The notes beneath the pieces are model-generated. The model made no database searches. It was not told where the DNA came from and saw only the letters and a program-made list of their open reading frames with translations. Source: Clostridiales bacterium (GTDB lineage Bacteria > Bacillota > Clostridia > Christensenellales > Borkfalkiaceae). From it: a stretch of 64,000 nt of DNA. Positions 27,032 to 35,407 of this stretch are shown in pieces. The stretch is taken from contig JAMPAF010000002.1 of the NCBI GenBank assembly GCA_023667345.1, forward strand, positions 93,151 to 157,150, read 5' to 3'. How positions within the stretch are numbered: position 1 is the first letter of the stretch; each line of letters opens with the position of its first letter. The translations under genes and the position numbers were made by a program.

Positions 27032-27837
27032 GACTCACCAAAAAAGCGTTCGGTTGCGTGTGGCTTGCGCTCGTGCTCATACTTACATATCTTCCCATTT
27101 TAATTATTGCCGTGTATTCCTTTACCGACGCTAAAATGGTCGGCGGAAGCATAAGCGGCGGCTCGCTCGATAACTACGCAAACCTCTTTAAAAACGAGGA
27201 ACTGCGCGATATGATTGTCGGAACGGTGCTTCTTGCGCTCGGCTCCGCGCTTATTGCCACACTTTTGGCAACCTTCGGCGCGATAGGCTCGCACTACTCA
27301 AAGCGCATACCCAAGGCTATTTTGAACGCCGCAAACGAGGTGCCCGTCGTAAACGCCGACGTCGTTACCGGCTTTTCGGTATGCGTATTGCTCATAATTC
27401 TTTTGGGGATAGGCAAGGACACGTATGTGCCGCTCGTTATAGGGCATGTGGTGCTGTGCGCGCCGTTTGTTTACCTTTCGATAATACCCAAATTAAAGCA
27501 ACTCGACAACAACTTATACGAGGCAGCTCTCGACTTGGGCGCAACGCCCGCGCAGGCTCTTTTCAAGGTTGTGTTGCCCCAGCTTGTCCCCGGCATACTT
27601 TCGGGCTTTATGCTCGCGGTTACGCTGTCGCTCGACGACTATTTTATAACCACGTACACAAAGCCCTCCACGTTCAACACGATAAGCACCTACGTAGTCA
27701 ACGCGACGAAGGGCAGTCAGACGGAAGTTAAAACCGCGCTGTGGGCTTTGAGCACGCTTATCTTTTTGCTCGTACTGGTTATCGTCGTCGTTATGAACGT
27801 GCTCTCGGTCAAGCGCAAGGAGAAGAACAAAAAATGA
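27028..27837 (+). CDS. potC: Spermidine/putrescine permease PotC
   Basis: Second permease subunit. The 269 residues have six predicted helices and the EAA loop LYEAALDLGATPAQALFKVVLP. It starts with GTG overlapping the potB stop by 4 bases (GTGA), preceded by GGGGAGGA. It ends with a basic tail rich in Lys. Translation of potB, potC and potD is coupled by these overlaps. Confidence 0.95.
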   Translation: MRLTKKAFGCVWLALVLILTYLPILIIAVYSFTDAKMVGGSISGGSLDNYANLFKNEELRDMIVGTVLLALGSALIATLLATFGAIGSHYSKRIPKAILNAANEVPVVNADVVTGFSVCVLLIILLGIGKDTYVPLVIGHVVLCAPFVYLSIIPKLKQLDNNLYEAALDLGATPAQALFKVVLPQLVPGILSGFMLAVTLSLDDYFITTYTKPSTFNTISTYVVNATKGSQTEVKTALWALSTLIFLLVLVIVVVMNVLSVKRKEKNKK

Positions 27838-29375
27838 AAAAATCAGCTAAATTTATTTGTTCCGTTGCCGCCGCGGCTTTGATTGCGGCTTCCGCGCTCC
27901 CCCTTTCCGCCTGTTCAAATAAGGGCGACGAACTCGTCTTGCGCGTTTCGAGTTGGGAAGAATATATAGATTTAGGCGACTGGGACGAGGACGAACTTAT
28001 TAATATCGAAAACCCTTACGACCCCGAAGCGGGCGGCGTTATAGGCGTAAACAGTATGGTCGACGACTTTACCGAATGGTTTAATTCTACCCACGACTAC
28101 AAGGTGCGCGTGGAGTACTCCACCTTCGGCACGAACGAGGACTTGTACAACCGCATGAATTTGGGCGACGTGTACGACCTTGTCTGCCCCTCCGACTATA
28201 TGATAATGCAGCTTATGCGCGAGGGCAGACTGAAAGAATATTCGGACGGCTTTAAAGATGCGAACAACCCCGACAACTTTTATATAAATAACGTTTCGGG
28301 CTTTATCACAGATAACTTCGCAAGTATCCCTGACGTCGGCGACCTGAACGAGTACGCGGCATGCTACATGTGGGGCACAACGGGGCTTGTATACAACCCC
28401 GAAAAGGTTGACGCCGAGGACGTGAAGAGCTGGAACATTCTGAGGAACAAAAAGTACGCGCGGCAAGTTACCATTAAGGACAACGTGCGCGATTCCTACT
28501 TCCCCGCCCTCGGAATTTTGAACGCCGACACGCTTTTGGCGGGCGAGGGCGACCCCTTCGAGCTTTTAAACGAAACGAAAGACGAGACCATCGAAGCCGC
28601 TTTGCAGATTTTAAAGGAAATCAAGGACAACGTTTACTCCTTCGAAACAGACAGCGGCAAGGCGGATATGATTACGGGCAAGGTGCTTGCAAACTACCAG
28701 TGGTCGGGCGACGCGGTGTTCATAATGGACGAGGCGGACGAGGACGAAACGGAGCTTTGGTATTCAGTGCCCGACGAGTGCACCAACCTTTGGTTCGACG
28801 GCTGGGTTATGATGAAAAACGGCATCGCGGACGACGAGCGCAAGCAGGAAGCCGCGGAAGCGTTCGTAAACTTTTTATCCCGCCCCGACAACGCTATCCG
28901 CAATATGTACTACATAGGTTACACCTCCGCCATTGCGGGCGAAACGGTTTATAAGTACCTCGAAAAGGTTTACGACGTTGAAAAGGGCGACGCAGGCGAC
29001 GTAGACGAAACTTACGATTACGACGTATCAAACTTTTTCGGGGAAGGCTTCGAGCCGTTGGTCGTAGACAAAGCTACTCTCGAATTTGAAGAGGACGGAG
29101 TAATAAACCGCGGAAGGCAACTGTTTGCCCAATACCCGCCAAAAAACATCACCGACAGAAGCACGATAATGCGCGATTTCGGCGACAGACTTGCCGATAT
29201 CAACCAAATGTGGATTGACGTTCGATGTCTGGCGGTCAAGGACTTCAATCCCGCTGTCGTGTGGACGGTCGTCGCGCTTGTCGTTGCGGGCGCGGCTGCA
29301 ATCGTTTTATACAAATTCAGATATCAAATCTTTTACAGACGACCCAAAGAATTGAACGAAACTGACGAAAAATAA
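27834..29375 (+). CDS. potD: Spermidine/putrescine-binding lipoprotein with C-terminal TM
   Basis: Captures polyamine outside the membrane and hands it to PotBC. The signal peptide ends in the lipobox LSAC (cysteine near residue 25). The binding domain follows (LRVSSWEEYIDL, VCPSDYMIMQLMREGRL, NIPD-like segments, QWSGDAVFIMDEAD). Typical PotD has about 350 residues; this one has 513. After the binding domain comes a predicted membrane helix (VVWTVVALVVAGAAAIVLY) near residue 480 and a charged cytoplasmic tail. It would thus be anchored at both ends. ATG 27834 overlaps the potC stop; AAGGAG is 12 bases upstream. Confidence 0.92.
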   Translation: MKKSAKFICSVAAAALIAASALPLSACSNKGDELVLRVSSWEEYIDLGDWDEDELINIENPYDPEAGGVIGVNSMVDDFTEWFNSTHDYKVRVEYSTFGTNEDLYNRMNLGDVYDLVCPSDYMIMQLMREGRLKEYSDGFKDANNPDNFYINNVSGFITDNFASIPDVGDLNEYAACYMWGTTGLVYNPEKVDAEDVKSWNILRNKKYARQVTIKDNVRDSYFPALGILNADTLLAGEGDPFELLNETKDETIEAALQILKEIKDNVYSFETDSGKADMITGKVLANYQWSGDAVFIMDEADEDETELWYSVPDECTNLWFDGWVMMKNGIADDERKQEAAEAFVNFLSRPDNAIRNMYYIGYTSAIAGETVYKYLEKVYDVEKGDAGDVDETYDYDVSNFFGEGFEPLVVDKATLEFEEDGVINRGRQLFAQYPPKNITDRSTIMRDFGDRLADINQMWIDVRCLAVKDFNPAVVWTVVALVVAGAAAIVLYKFRYQIFYRRPKELNETDEK

Positions 29376-29390
29376 CTCAACAATTATACG

Positions 29391-29413
29391 CCCCCGCGCC
29401 ACCGGCGCGGGGG
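29391..29413. terminator. Bidirectional hairpin between potD and 29419
   Basis: A perfect 10-bp GC stem (29391-29400 with 29404-29413) with a 3-base loop lies between convergent genes. T-rich sequence flanks both sides only loosely, so it may stop either strand. Confidence 0.6.
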
Positions 29414-29418
29414 TAAAA

Positions 29419-30222
29419 TTATTCGTCTATCATATATCTATTTTTATTGTTTTTGCAGACGCGGAGTTTAATGCAGTCACCCGCATTGTACGGAACGCGT
29501 GAAAACACGGTAAATTTTTTCGCGCGTCCTTCGCCCTTTTCCACTCTCTCTAAACTTACAGCCACGCGCAATTTATAAACCGTGTAGACAATGCGTGTTT
29601 TCTGCGTGGATTGATAAGCGTTATTCACACCCGAGCTTTCGGATATTTCGGCAAAATTTATGCAGGAAACAACTTCCCCCTCGACGGGTTCCACCGCTTC
29701 GTCAATTTCGCCGCGCAAGCGCGATTTTGCATAGAGAAGCGAGCAAAAAATAAAGCCGCCCACAACAGCGATAACACCGCAAGCCGTACAAACCGCGGCC
29801 ATATTGTAGGAAAACACAATAAGAGTTATTACTGCCGCCAACCCGCCTGAAATTAAAACTGCCAAAAACGCAACGGTTATTTTATCAATCGCACCCATAT
29901 GGCGAACAGAATGCGCCGCCGTTGCAAGCTGTCTTTCGTGCACAGCCGCTTCGTTACTGATACCGACGGAAGAATTTATTTCGCGCACCGACTCCTCTTC
30001 AACGAGTTTTTCATTTCCGTTATTCTTTTCCCCTCTTCTTTTAATACTGTCGGTCAGAGCCAAAATATAAGACAGGCACGCTAAAATGACGTACGCGCCG
30101 ATAAAGCAACCGCCGATAATTGTCAGAGCAAGAATTTCGGTTATAATACCCGCAACGAGCAAAACCGCGCCAATAAAAACGGCTAACAATCCGAACTTTA
30201 ACAAAACGATAATCTTTTTCAT
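29419..30222 (-). CDS. Four-helix membrane protein, unknown
   Basis: I do not recognise this protein. The 267 residues show two hydrophobic helices near 8-28 and 32-56. A charged cytoplasmic stretch follows (about 58-115), then two more helices near 118-140 and 143-165, and a soluble C-terminal domain of about 100 residues. The latter contains strands rich in Val and Lys (YTVYKLRVAVSLERV). A domain of that kind after two helix pairs resembles proteins that sense or process material at the membrane, but nothing catalytic is visible. It stands alone next to a lipase-like gene on the same strand, 77 bases downstream of it. Confidence 0.7.
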   Translation of the reverse strand: MKKIIVLLKFGLLAVFIGAVLLVAGIITEILALTIIGGCFIGAYVILACLSYILALTDSIKRRGEKNNGNEKLVEEESVREINSSVGISNEAAVHERQLATAAHSVRHMGAIDKITVAFLAVLISGGLAAVITLIVFSYNMAAVCTACGVIAVVGGFIFCSLLYAKSRLRGEIDEAVEPVEGEVVSCINFAEISESSGVNNAYQSTQKTRIVYTVYKLRVAVSLERVEKGEGRAKKFTVFSRVPYNAGDCIKLRVCKNNKNRYMIDE

Positions 30223-30299
30223 AACAATTATATTTTATCAAGATTTTAAACTTGCGGCAATGCCGTTTTCGTGCATATTCTGCACAAAAACTGCAAAAT

Positions 30300-31115
30300 T
30301 TAAAACCCTTTTTCTTTTAATATCTCCGCAATTTCCGCGTAAACTTCCAAAATATCGCTCACGTTTTCACCCGACTTTTTGGTAAATCTGCGTCTGCGCA
30401 TATCCACCTCGTCGCAGTGAGATATTCCCCTTTTCGAATTGCTCCTCTTTATCCCTCTGAACTCGCCCCACATTGCAGACCCAACCGAAACAAGTCCGTC
30501 GTTTTCGCCCTCGGCTCTGTTTAAAACCGCGTGAGTGAACCACAGGAAAATATCGCGGCGCATAGAAAAGGCGTAGCTTTGGTAGTAAACGTTCGGACTG
30601 TCGGGGGTTTCCTCATTGAACTTCTCCGCGCTGTCCGCACGGAAAGAAAGATACGCGCGGTATGCGTCGGGGTGTTTATCGCCAAGTAAGCGCATCCAGA
30701 TATTCATAAAAAATCCCGCCGCCTTTAACGCAAATTTCGGAATTTTTTCGATTGCGGTCGAGCCGCGGTGGGGCGTACCGACGGTTGTAAGCGAAGCGAC
30801 CTTTTCACTCATATTCAAAGATGATATCAAATAGCGCGCCTCTAACCCGCCCTTCGAGTGGGCTATGATATTTACCTTTTGAGCGCCCGTTTCGTCTAAA
30901 ATCTGCTCTACCCTGCTCATTAAAAAGCGCGCGTTTTCTTCGATTGTTGCGCAGCTATCCTGACCGCCGTAAAAAACCTTGCAACCGAGATTTTCAAGCA
31001 TTTTGGGAATTCTCCCCCAATAGCAGAGTTTTTTGCCGTCTCTGAAACCGAACCCGTGAACAAGCACAATCGGATATTTAAGATAATTTTCAATGCTCGT
31101 TGCACTTTCTTCCAT
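30300..31115 (-). CDS. Alpha/beta hydrolase, lipase-like
   Basis: The 271 residues show the lipase start YPIVLVHGFGF with the oxyanion strand, and the nucleophile elbow IIAHSKGG (Ser near residue 87). After it comes TTVGTPHRGS, typical of triacylglycerol lipases of the LipA/EstA type. A likely catalytic Asp lies in AEGENDGLVSVGSA and the His in ISHCDEVD. No signal peptide is seen, so it should act inside the cell. ATG 31115 has GGAG 5 bases upstream; the reading to 31121 would use a GTG inside that site. Its natural ester is unknown. Confidence 0.85.
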   Translation of the reverse strand: MEESATSIENYLKYPIVLVHGFGFRDGKKLCYWGRIPKMLENLGCKVFYGGQDSCATIEENARFLMSRVEQILDETGAQKVNIIAHSKGGLEARYLISSLNMSEKVASLTTVGTPHRGSTAIEKIPKFALKAAGFFMNIWMRLLGDKHPDAYRAYLSFRADSAEKFNEETPDSPNVYYQSYAFSMRRDIFLWFTHAVLNRAEGENDGLVSVGSAMWGEFRGIKRSNSKRGISHCDEVDMRRRRFTKKSGENVSDILEVYAEIAEILKEKGF

Positions 31116-31409
31116 AGTCACTCCAAACCTAAAACCGAATAAGCTTTACTTTATCTTATCACAAAAACAGACGTAAAAATAGCTTTTAAATATATTTTTC
31201 TAAATTTTTTATAGAACGCCTTAATATATGTATACAGCATAAAATTAGCCAATTTAAACAAATATTACACCGATTATATCACGCATAGTACTTGACAAAC
31301 TGTTAAATTTGCGTTATTTCTGTCATAATCGCTATTTTTAAGTACAATTTGCGCAAATTTGCTTTGCTTTTTTAATATAATGTGGTATATTGTTAATGTA
31401 GTTAAATTT
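31116..31409. other. AT-rich intergenic region before tRNA genes
   Basis: Nearly 300 bases without a gene. It is AT-rich. A TTGACA near 31292 is followed 17 bases on by TATTTC, and TATATT (31386-31391) with TTTGCT 17 bases before it precedes the first tRNA copy. These could be tRNA promoters. I see no ORF or repeat in it. Confidence 0.4.
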
Positions 31410-31505
31410 GCAGGCGTCGCCTATCGGTATGGCGTCAGCTTCCCAAGCTGATTACGGCGGGTCCGTAGCTGAAAGCCACCGAAGGTACTGCCGTCGCCCG
31501 ACGGG
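31410..31505 (+). pseudogene. Interrupted tRNA-Gly(CCC) copy
   Basis: Bases 31410-31465 match the intact tRNA-Gly downstream at all but one position. The change is G to T at tRNA position 15 in the D loop, which breaks the usual 15-48 pair. The T loop is then split by 21 extra bases (31466-31486). The remaining 3' part differs at the T stem (GCCGT for CCCGT) and the acceptor (CGCCCGA for CGCCTGC), and no CCA follows. It probably cannot work as a tRNA. The tail can fold as CCGTC-GCCC-GACGG. Confidence 0.7.
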
Positions 31506-31522
31506 ATACAACTTTATATTTT

Positions 31523-31597
31523 GCAGGCGTCGCCTAGCGGTATGGCGTCAGCTTCCCAAGCTGATTACGGCGGGTCCGACTCCCGTCGCCTGCTCCA
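31523..31597 (+). tRNA. tRNA-Gly (anticodon CCC)
   Basis: Cloverleaf drawn by hand: acceptor GCAGGCG with CGCCTGC; D stem GCC with GGC; anticodon stem TCAGC with GCTGA and loop TTCCCAA (anticodon CCC); variable loop TTACG; T stem GCGGG with CCCGT; discriminator T and encoded CCA. It reads GGG glycine codons. It lies 90 bases before the ferritin-like gene. Confidence 0.95.
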
Positions 31598-31686
31598 CAA
31601 GAAAGAACGGTTAATTCGCCGTTCTTTTTTATTTTTCAGTTTAAAAAGCTTTGCACAGGGCAAAAACCTATGCGGAGGACAAAATT

Positions 31687-32928
31687 ATGAACCCTATAAA
31701 CGAAAAATGCAAAAGCTTACAGAATAACTTTTTACCGCTTAGAAAAATGTACCCCAAAAGCTACAATAAAGACAAGGTTTCCCCCTACACCAAAACCCGC
31801 GTTATACTTATGAACGGCACGGAGTTCGAGTCGCAATGGTTTATGCACCAGTTCGCCCGCCACTGCGACGAGCCCGAAATTCTGCAAACCCTCGCTATCG
31901 TGCGCAGACAGGAACAGCAACAGCAAAAGCGCATAAGCTGTTTAAAGCCCATTAACGAGAGCATTTTGGAAACGACTATCGCCTACGAGCAACTTGCCGT
32001 CGATTTGACCGCAACCCTCGCCCGCAACGAAAAGGACGAAAACAATATAAAGGCACTGAACTTTGCGCTTTTGGAGGACTTCGACCACCTCTACCGCTAC
32101 GCAAACCTTTTGAAAATGGATAAGGGTATTGAGTCCGACGTGCTGGTCGGCAAAATGACCGAGATTATGCCCGGTCGCCCCACCGTCGCCGAGCACCGCT
32201 ACCCTTCCGACGACTTGAAGCCGCACATGAACGCCGACAGCGCCGACCTTTACACCAAGCTCGTAGCATCCACCATCACCGCCGCCGAACAGCAGACTAT
32301 GAACTACTATATGAACATCGCGCAGTGGTATAAAAACGACCTCGGCAGAAAGCTGTACGCCGAGATTGCCATGATTGAAGAGGCGCACGTGACGCAGTAC
32401 GAGAGCTTAAAAGACCCCACGATGACCTGGCTTGAACAGTGGGTTATGCACGAATACACCGAGTGCTGGCTGTATTACTCGGCTATGCACGATGAAACGG
32501 ACGAGAGCATAAAAAAGATTTGGGAAGAGCACTACAAAATGGAGGTTGCGCACCTCAAAGCGGCGGCAAAGCTTTTAAAGAAGTACGAAAACAAGACCTT
32601 CGAACAGCTTTGCAACGGCGGCGAATTCCCCAAGCTTTTAAAGCACGGCGAAAACAAGGACTATATAAGGCGGGTTTTGGGCAGTACCGTAACCCTTACC
32701 GCCGAAAATATGGACTACTGCGACATTAAAAAGGTGCCCGACGACCACCAGTATTTTGACTACCAGAAATATATGTCGGGCGACCCGCAGAAGAACCCCT
32801 CGCACCTCGTTATCGAAAAGGCGATAAAAAAGTGGGGCAAGGACTACCGCTATCAAGACAGCGACCACCCCGTAAAATCTTTGCGTGACCGCAAAAAGGA
32901 CAACGTAGACTTAGCAAGAACGAAGTAA
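31687..32928 (+). CDS. Two-domain ferritin-like protein, unknown role
   Basis: The 413 residues are helical and contain two four-helix-bundle segments with metal-site patterns. In the first part, LEDFDHLYRY and then EIAMIEEAHVTQYE show the E-x-x-H arrangement of ferritin-like di-iron proteins. In the second, EEHYKMEVAHLKAAAKLL repeats the E-x6-E-x2-H type pattern after MHEYTECWLYY. This suggests a di-iron or di-manganese oxidase, or a peroxide or oxygen scavenger akin to rubrerythrin. There is no rubredoxin CxxC domain. GGAGG lies 8 bases before the ATG. I do not recognise a named family. Confidence 0.7.
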   Translation: MNPINEKCKSLQNNFLPLRKMYPKSYNKDKVSPYTKTRVILMNGTEFESQWFMHQFARHCDEPEILQTLAIVRRQEQQQQKRISCLKPINESILETTIAYEQLAVDLTATLARNEKDENNIKALNFALLEDFDHLYRYANLLKMDKGIESDVLVGKMTEIMPGRPTVAEHRYPSDDLKPHMNADSADLYTKLVASTITAAEQQTMNYYMNIAQWYKNDLGRKLYAEIAMIEEAHVTQYESLKDPTMTWLEQWVMHEYTECWLYYSAMHDETDESIKKIWEEHYKMEVAHLKAAAKLLKKYENKTFEQLCNGGEFPKLLKHGENKDYIRRVLGSTVTLTAENMDYCDIKKVPDDHQYFDYQKYMSGDPQKNPSHLVIEKAIKKWGKDYRYQDSDHPVKSLRDRKKDNVDLARTK

Positions 32929-32936
32929 ATTGCAGT

Positions 32937-32965
32937 GCGGCGCGGGCTTAAAAAGCCCGCGCCGC
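32937..32965. terminator. Bidirectional terminator hairpin
   Basis: A perfect 13-bp GC-rich stem (32937-32949 with 32953-32965) and 3-base loop sits between the convergent ferritin-like and LRR genes. Both arms end in A/T-rich flanks. Confidence 0.75.
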
Positions 32966-32972
32966 TAAATTC

Positions 32973-34868
32973 TTATTCTGACGGAAGCTCGCTTTTATCC
33001 TTTAAGATTATGCTGTCGGCGCAAATTATTTTGCAATCTTGGGGCATCTCTCGATAAAACTCCTCCGACACGTTAAGCAATTTCCACTCCTCCACGGTAC
33101 CGGCATAGCGAATTGCTTTTAAGTTAACGCAACCACGAATAATTGAACCGCCAATATACTTTTCGGGTGAAAAACTTTTCGGCAAAACAATCTCTTCAAG
33201 CGCGGTGCAAACGTAAAACATGCTAAGCCCCAATTCCTGAACGCCCTCTTCCAAAATTACTTTTTTAAGCGCCGTGCAACATGTAAAAATAGAAATGCCC
33301 ATTTCAGTAACGCTTCCCGGCACCGTTATACTTTCAAGGCTTTCACATCCGAAAAAAGCTGCACCCCCGATAAAAGTTACGCTTGAGGGTATGTTAATTG
33401 TTTTTAAGTTGATACATTGCCTGAATGCGCCACTCGATATCGACGTAATATTATCGCCGAGCGTTACGCTTTCAAGATTTTGACAATACGCAAACATAGA
33501 GCCCGCAATCTCAGACAACCCCTTAGGGATACTGACGGACACAAGCCCGTCGCAATGGTAAAACGCGTACGTGCCTACCGATGTCACATAATCGGTTAAC
33601 GGCAGGGTTTGCAGGTTTGCACAGTAGTAAAAAGCGTATCCCCCAATCTCGGTAACGCATTCGGGCATAGGCAGTTTGGCGAAACTGCAACGCAAAAAGG
33701 CGTAATCGCCTATCTTGGTTACACTGCCGTTATCAGGTATAACGCTGGCATCGCACCCCACGGTTAAAGTTTTCGCCGCCGTTTCTATAATGCAGTTGCC
33801 CGCGCTGTGATATTTTTGATTTCCGCTATCCACGGTTAACCTTGTTAATTGCGTGCAGCCCGCTACAATTTCAGAATCAATTGTCGTTGCGCTTGCGGGT
33901 ATATTCAATTCCGTAATTACCGTATAAGAAAAAGCGTTGTTATGAATGTAAATTACGCCTTCGTTCAACTTAACGCTACTTAAACTTGTACAGCTATCGA
34001 AAGCGTAGTTTGAAATAGTTGTTACGCTTGAAGGAATTTTCACTTCATTCAACGCCGTACAGCCGCGGAACGCGTAACCGCCTATTTTTTCTATGCCGTA
34101 CATACATACGGATTTAAGTTCTCTTTCGTTATAAAACGCTTCATTGCCGATTTCCGTTACCGGCAAGCCGTTATATTCGGAAAATATTACGATATCTGCG
34201 TCAGTTGCCGTGCCCATTCCCGTTACGGAATAACTTGCGCCGTCAGCGTTAAGCTCGTATTCCAAACCCTGAGTCGGGTGAACTTCATAGGCGCAGGCGG
34301 TGCAAACCGTGCCGTCGAAATCGTGCCTGCCGTCAACCTCATTTTTACAGCGAGCACATACGCCGCTGTGGTAATACTCGTCGGTTTCGTATACTATATC
34401 GTGCCCGAGCGGGACGGAATACTGCGTTTCGTGCCCGCCGCAAATTGAACATGTGCGCGTTTTTTTGCCGCCTTCCGTGCAGGTTCTTTCATTATCTATA
34501 CTCCACTCGCCATACGTGTGCCCGTTTGCCTTTATTACCGTTACCTCCGCTTTGCTTTCGCAGCGCGAGCAATGCTTAGACTTACTGCCGGCGTTTGTGC
34601 AGTCGGGCTGCAAATCTACCGTAAATTCTTCCGCATAGTCGTGCCCGAGCGGGTCCACAAAGTCGCTTTTGTAGCTGTAACCGCAATCGCAGGAGTTGAG
34701 CGTGTAGCCGTCCGCGGTGCAGGTCGGGTCAATTACGGCAGTAACCGAAAATGTATGCTTGTGCAAATTCTCTTCGTAAACGGACACGGCAATAACAGCC
34801 GCCACTGCAAATACCGTGGCAAGCACGAATATTATAAATATTACCGCCTTTCTCCGTTCACTTTTCAT
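32973..34868 (-). CDS. Membrane-anchored BspA-type LRR surface protein
   Basis: The 631 residues begin with a basic tail and one membrane helix (about 8-31) that should act as an uncleaved anchor. From about 35 to 210 there are repeated Cys/His modules (CDCG, CSRC, CSICGG, CARC, CTAC, each near a PLGHD-like motif). These resemble small metal-binding or disulphide knuckles outside the cell. From about 230 to 600 run leucine-rich repeats of the BspA type, with units such as IGGYAFRGCTALNEVKIPSSV about every 23 residues. BspA-type proteins bind host or other cell surfaces. It overlaps the DUF5662 gene by 4 bases. The exact ligand is unknown. Confidence 0.85.
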   Translation of the reverse strand: MKSERRKAVIFIIFVLATVFAVAAVIAVSVYEENLHKHTFSVTAVIDPTCTADGYTLNSCDCGYSYKSDFVDPLGHDYAEEFTVDLQPDCTNAGSKSKHCSRCESKAEVTVIKANGHTYGEWSIDNERTCTEGGKKTRTCSICGGHETQYSVPLGHDIVYETDEYYHSGVCARCKNEVDGRHDFDGTVCTACAYEVHPTQGLEYELNADGASYSVTGMGTATDADIVIFSEYNGLPVTEIGNEAFYNERELKSVCMYGIEKIGGYAFRGCTALNEVKIPSSVTTISNYAFDSCTSLSSVKLNEGVIYIHNNAFSYTVITELNIPASATTIDSEIVAGCTQLTRLTVDSGNQKYHSAGNCIIETAAKTLTVGCDASVIPDNGSVTKIGDYAFLRCSFAKLPMPECVTEIGGYAFYYCANLQTLPLTDYVTSVGTYAFYHCDGLVSVSIPKGLSEIAGSMFAYCQNLESVTLGDNITSISSGAFRQCINLKTINIPSSVTFIGGAAFFGCESLESITVPGSVTEMGISIFTCCTALKKVILEEGVQELGLSMFYVCTALEEIVLPKSFSPEKYIGGSIIRGCVNLKAIRYAGTVEEWKLLNVSEEFYREMPQDCKIICADSIILKDKSELPSE

Positions 34869-35404
34869 TTGCTTTTCTTTTTGCTGTCCTTGACGTATTG
34901 TTTAAGCTCTTTAAACATTTGCTTTTCGCCATTCTCCGAAAGAAGCTTTAAAAAATATTCTAATTTTTCGCTCGTTTTTGGGTGCATAACCGCCATATCC
35001 TTGCGGCTTAAAAAGTATTCGAGGGGGCAGCCGTCGTTGTAGTTCTTGCCGTTATACACCTTGCTCGCGGCAATTCTGTCGCAGACCATTTCGGCAAGAT
35101 ATTTAGGCGGCATTTCCACGGGGACGGGCACGCCGTCCTTGCCGACATCCGTCCAATACTCGAAGTGGTGTTTGTTTCTGCCCTTGTGGTGAAGCCACGC
35201 CGCGGAATAGCCGAAAAGTTCCCTCTCCCTTGCCTGTGGACTGCGGTTGCCCTGAAAGTATTTAGCCCCGCGCCAGAACTCCTTTGGCGAAAATTTGGAT
35301 AAATCATGCGTCAAGCCTTGCCAGATGAGCCCCGCCTTAAAGCAGTGCTTTCGCACAAGGCGGCGGTGCTTGCACACCGTGTGTAAATGTTTGAAAAAGT
35401 GCAT
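34865..35404 (-). CDS. DUF5662 family protein
   Basis: The 179 residues match the DUF5662 pattern: an N-terminal helical part with LIWQGLTHDLSKFSPKEF, then WLHHKGRNKHHFEYW and a middle MPPKYLAEMVCDRIAASKVYNGK. The His-Asp pair and the many His residues suggest a metal site, as in HD-type hydrolases, but no activity is established. Some databases label such proteins catalase, which the sequence does not support. It overlaps the LRR gene by 4 bases (ATGA), so both are translated together. Confidence 0.8.
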   Translation of the reverse strand: MHFFKHLHTVCKHRRLVRKHCFKAGLIWQGLTHDLSKFSPKEFWRGAKYFQGNRSPQARERELFGYSAAWLHHKGRNKHHFEYWTDVGKDGVPVPVEMPPKYLAEMVCDRIAASKVYNGKNYNDGCPLEYFLSRKDMAVMHPKTSEKLEYFLKLLSENGEKQMFKELKQYVKDSKKKSK

Positions 35405-35407
35405 ATT

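Noticed and set aside
31466-31505. T-box or known riboswitch in the insert after the broken tRNA
   Set aside because: No T-box TGGNACC match and no other consensus known to me fits the short hairpins.
31410-31597. CRISPR-like direct repeat
   Set aside because: Only two copies, and each is a tRNA-Gly body, not a repeat-spacer array.
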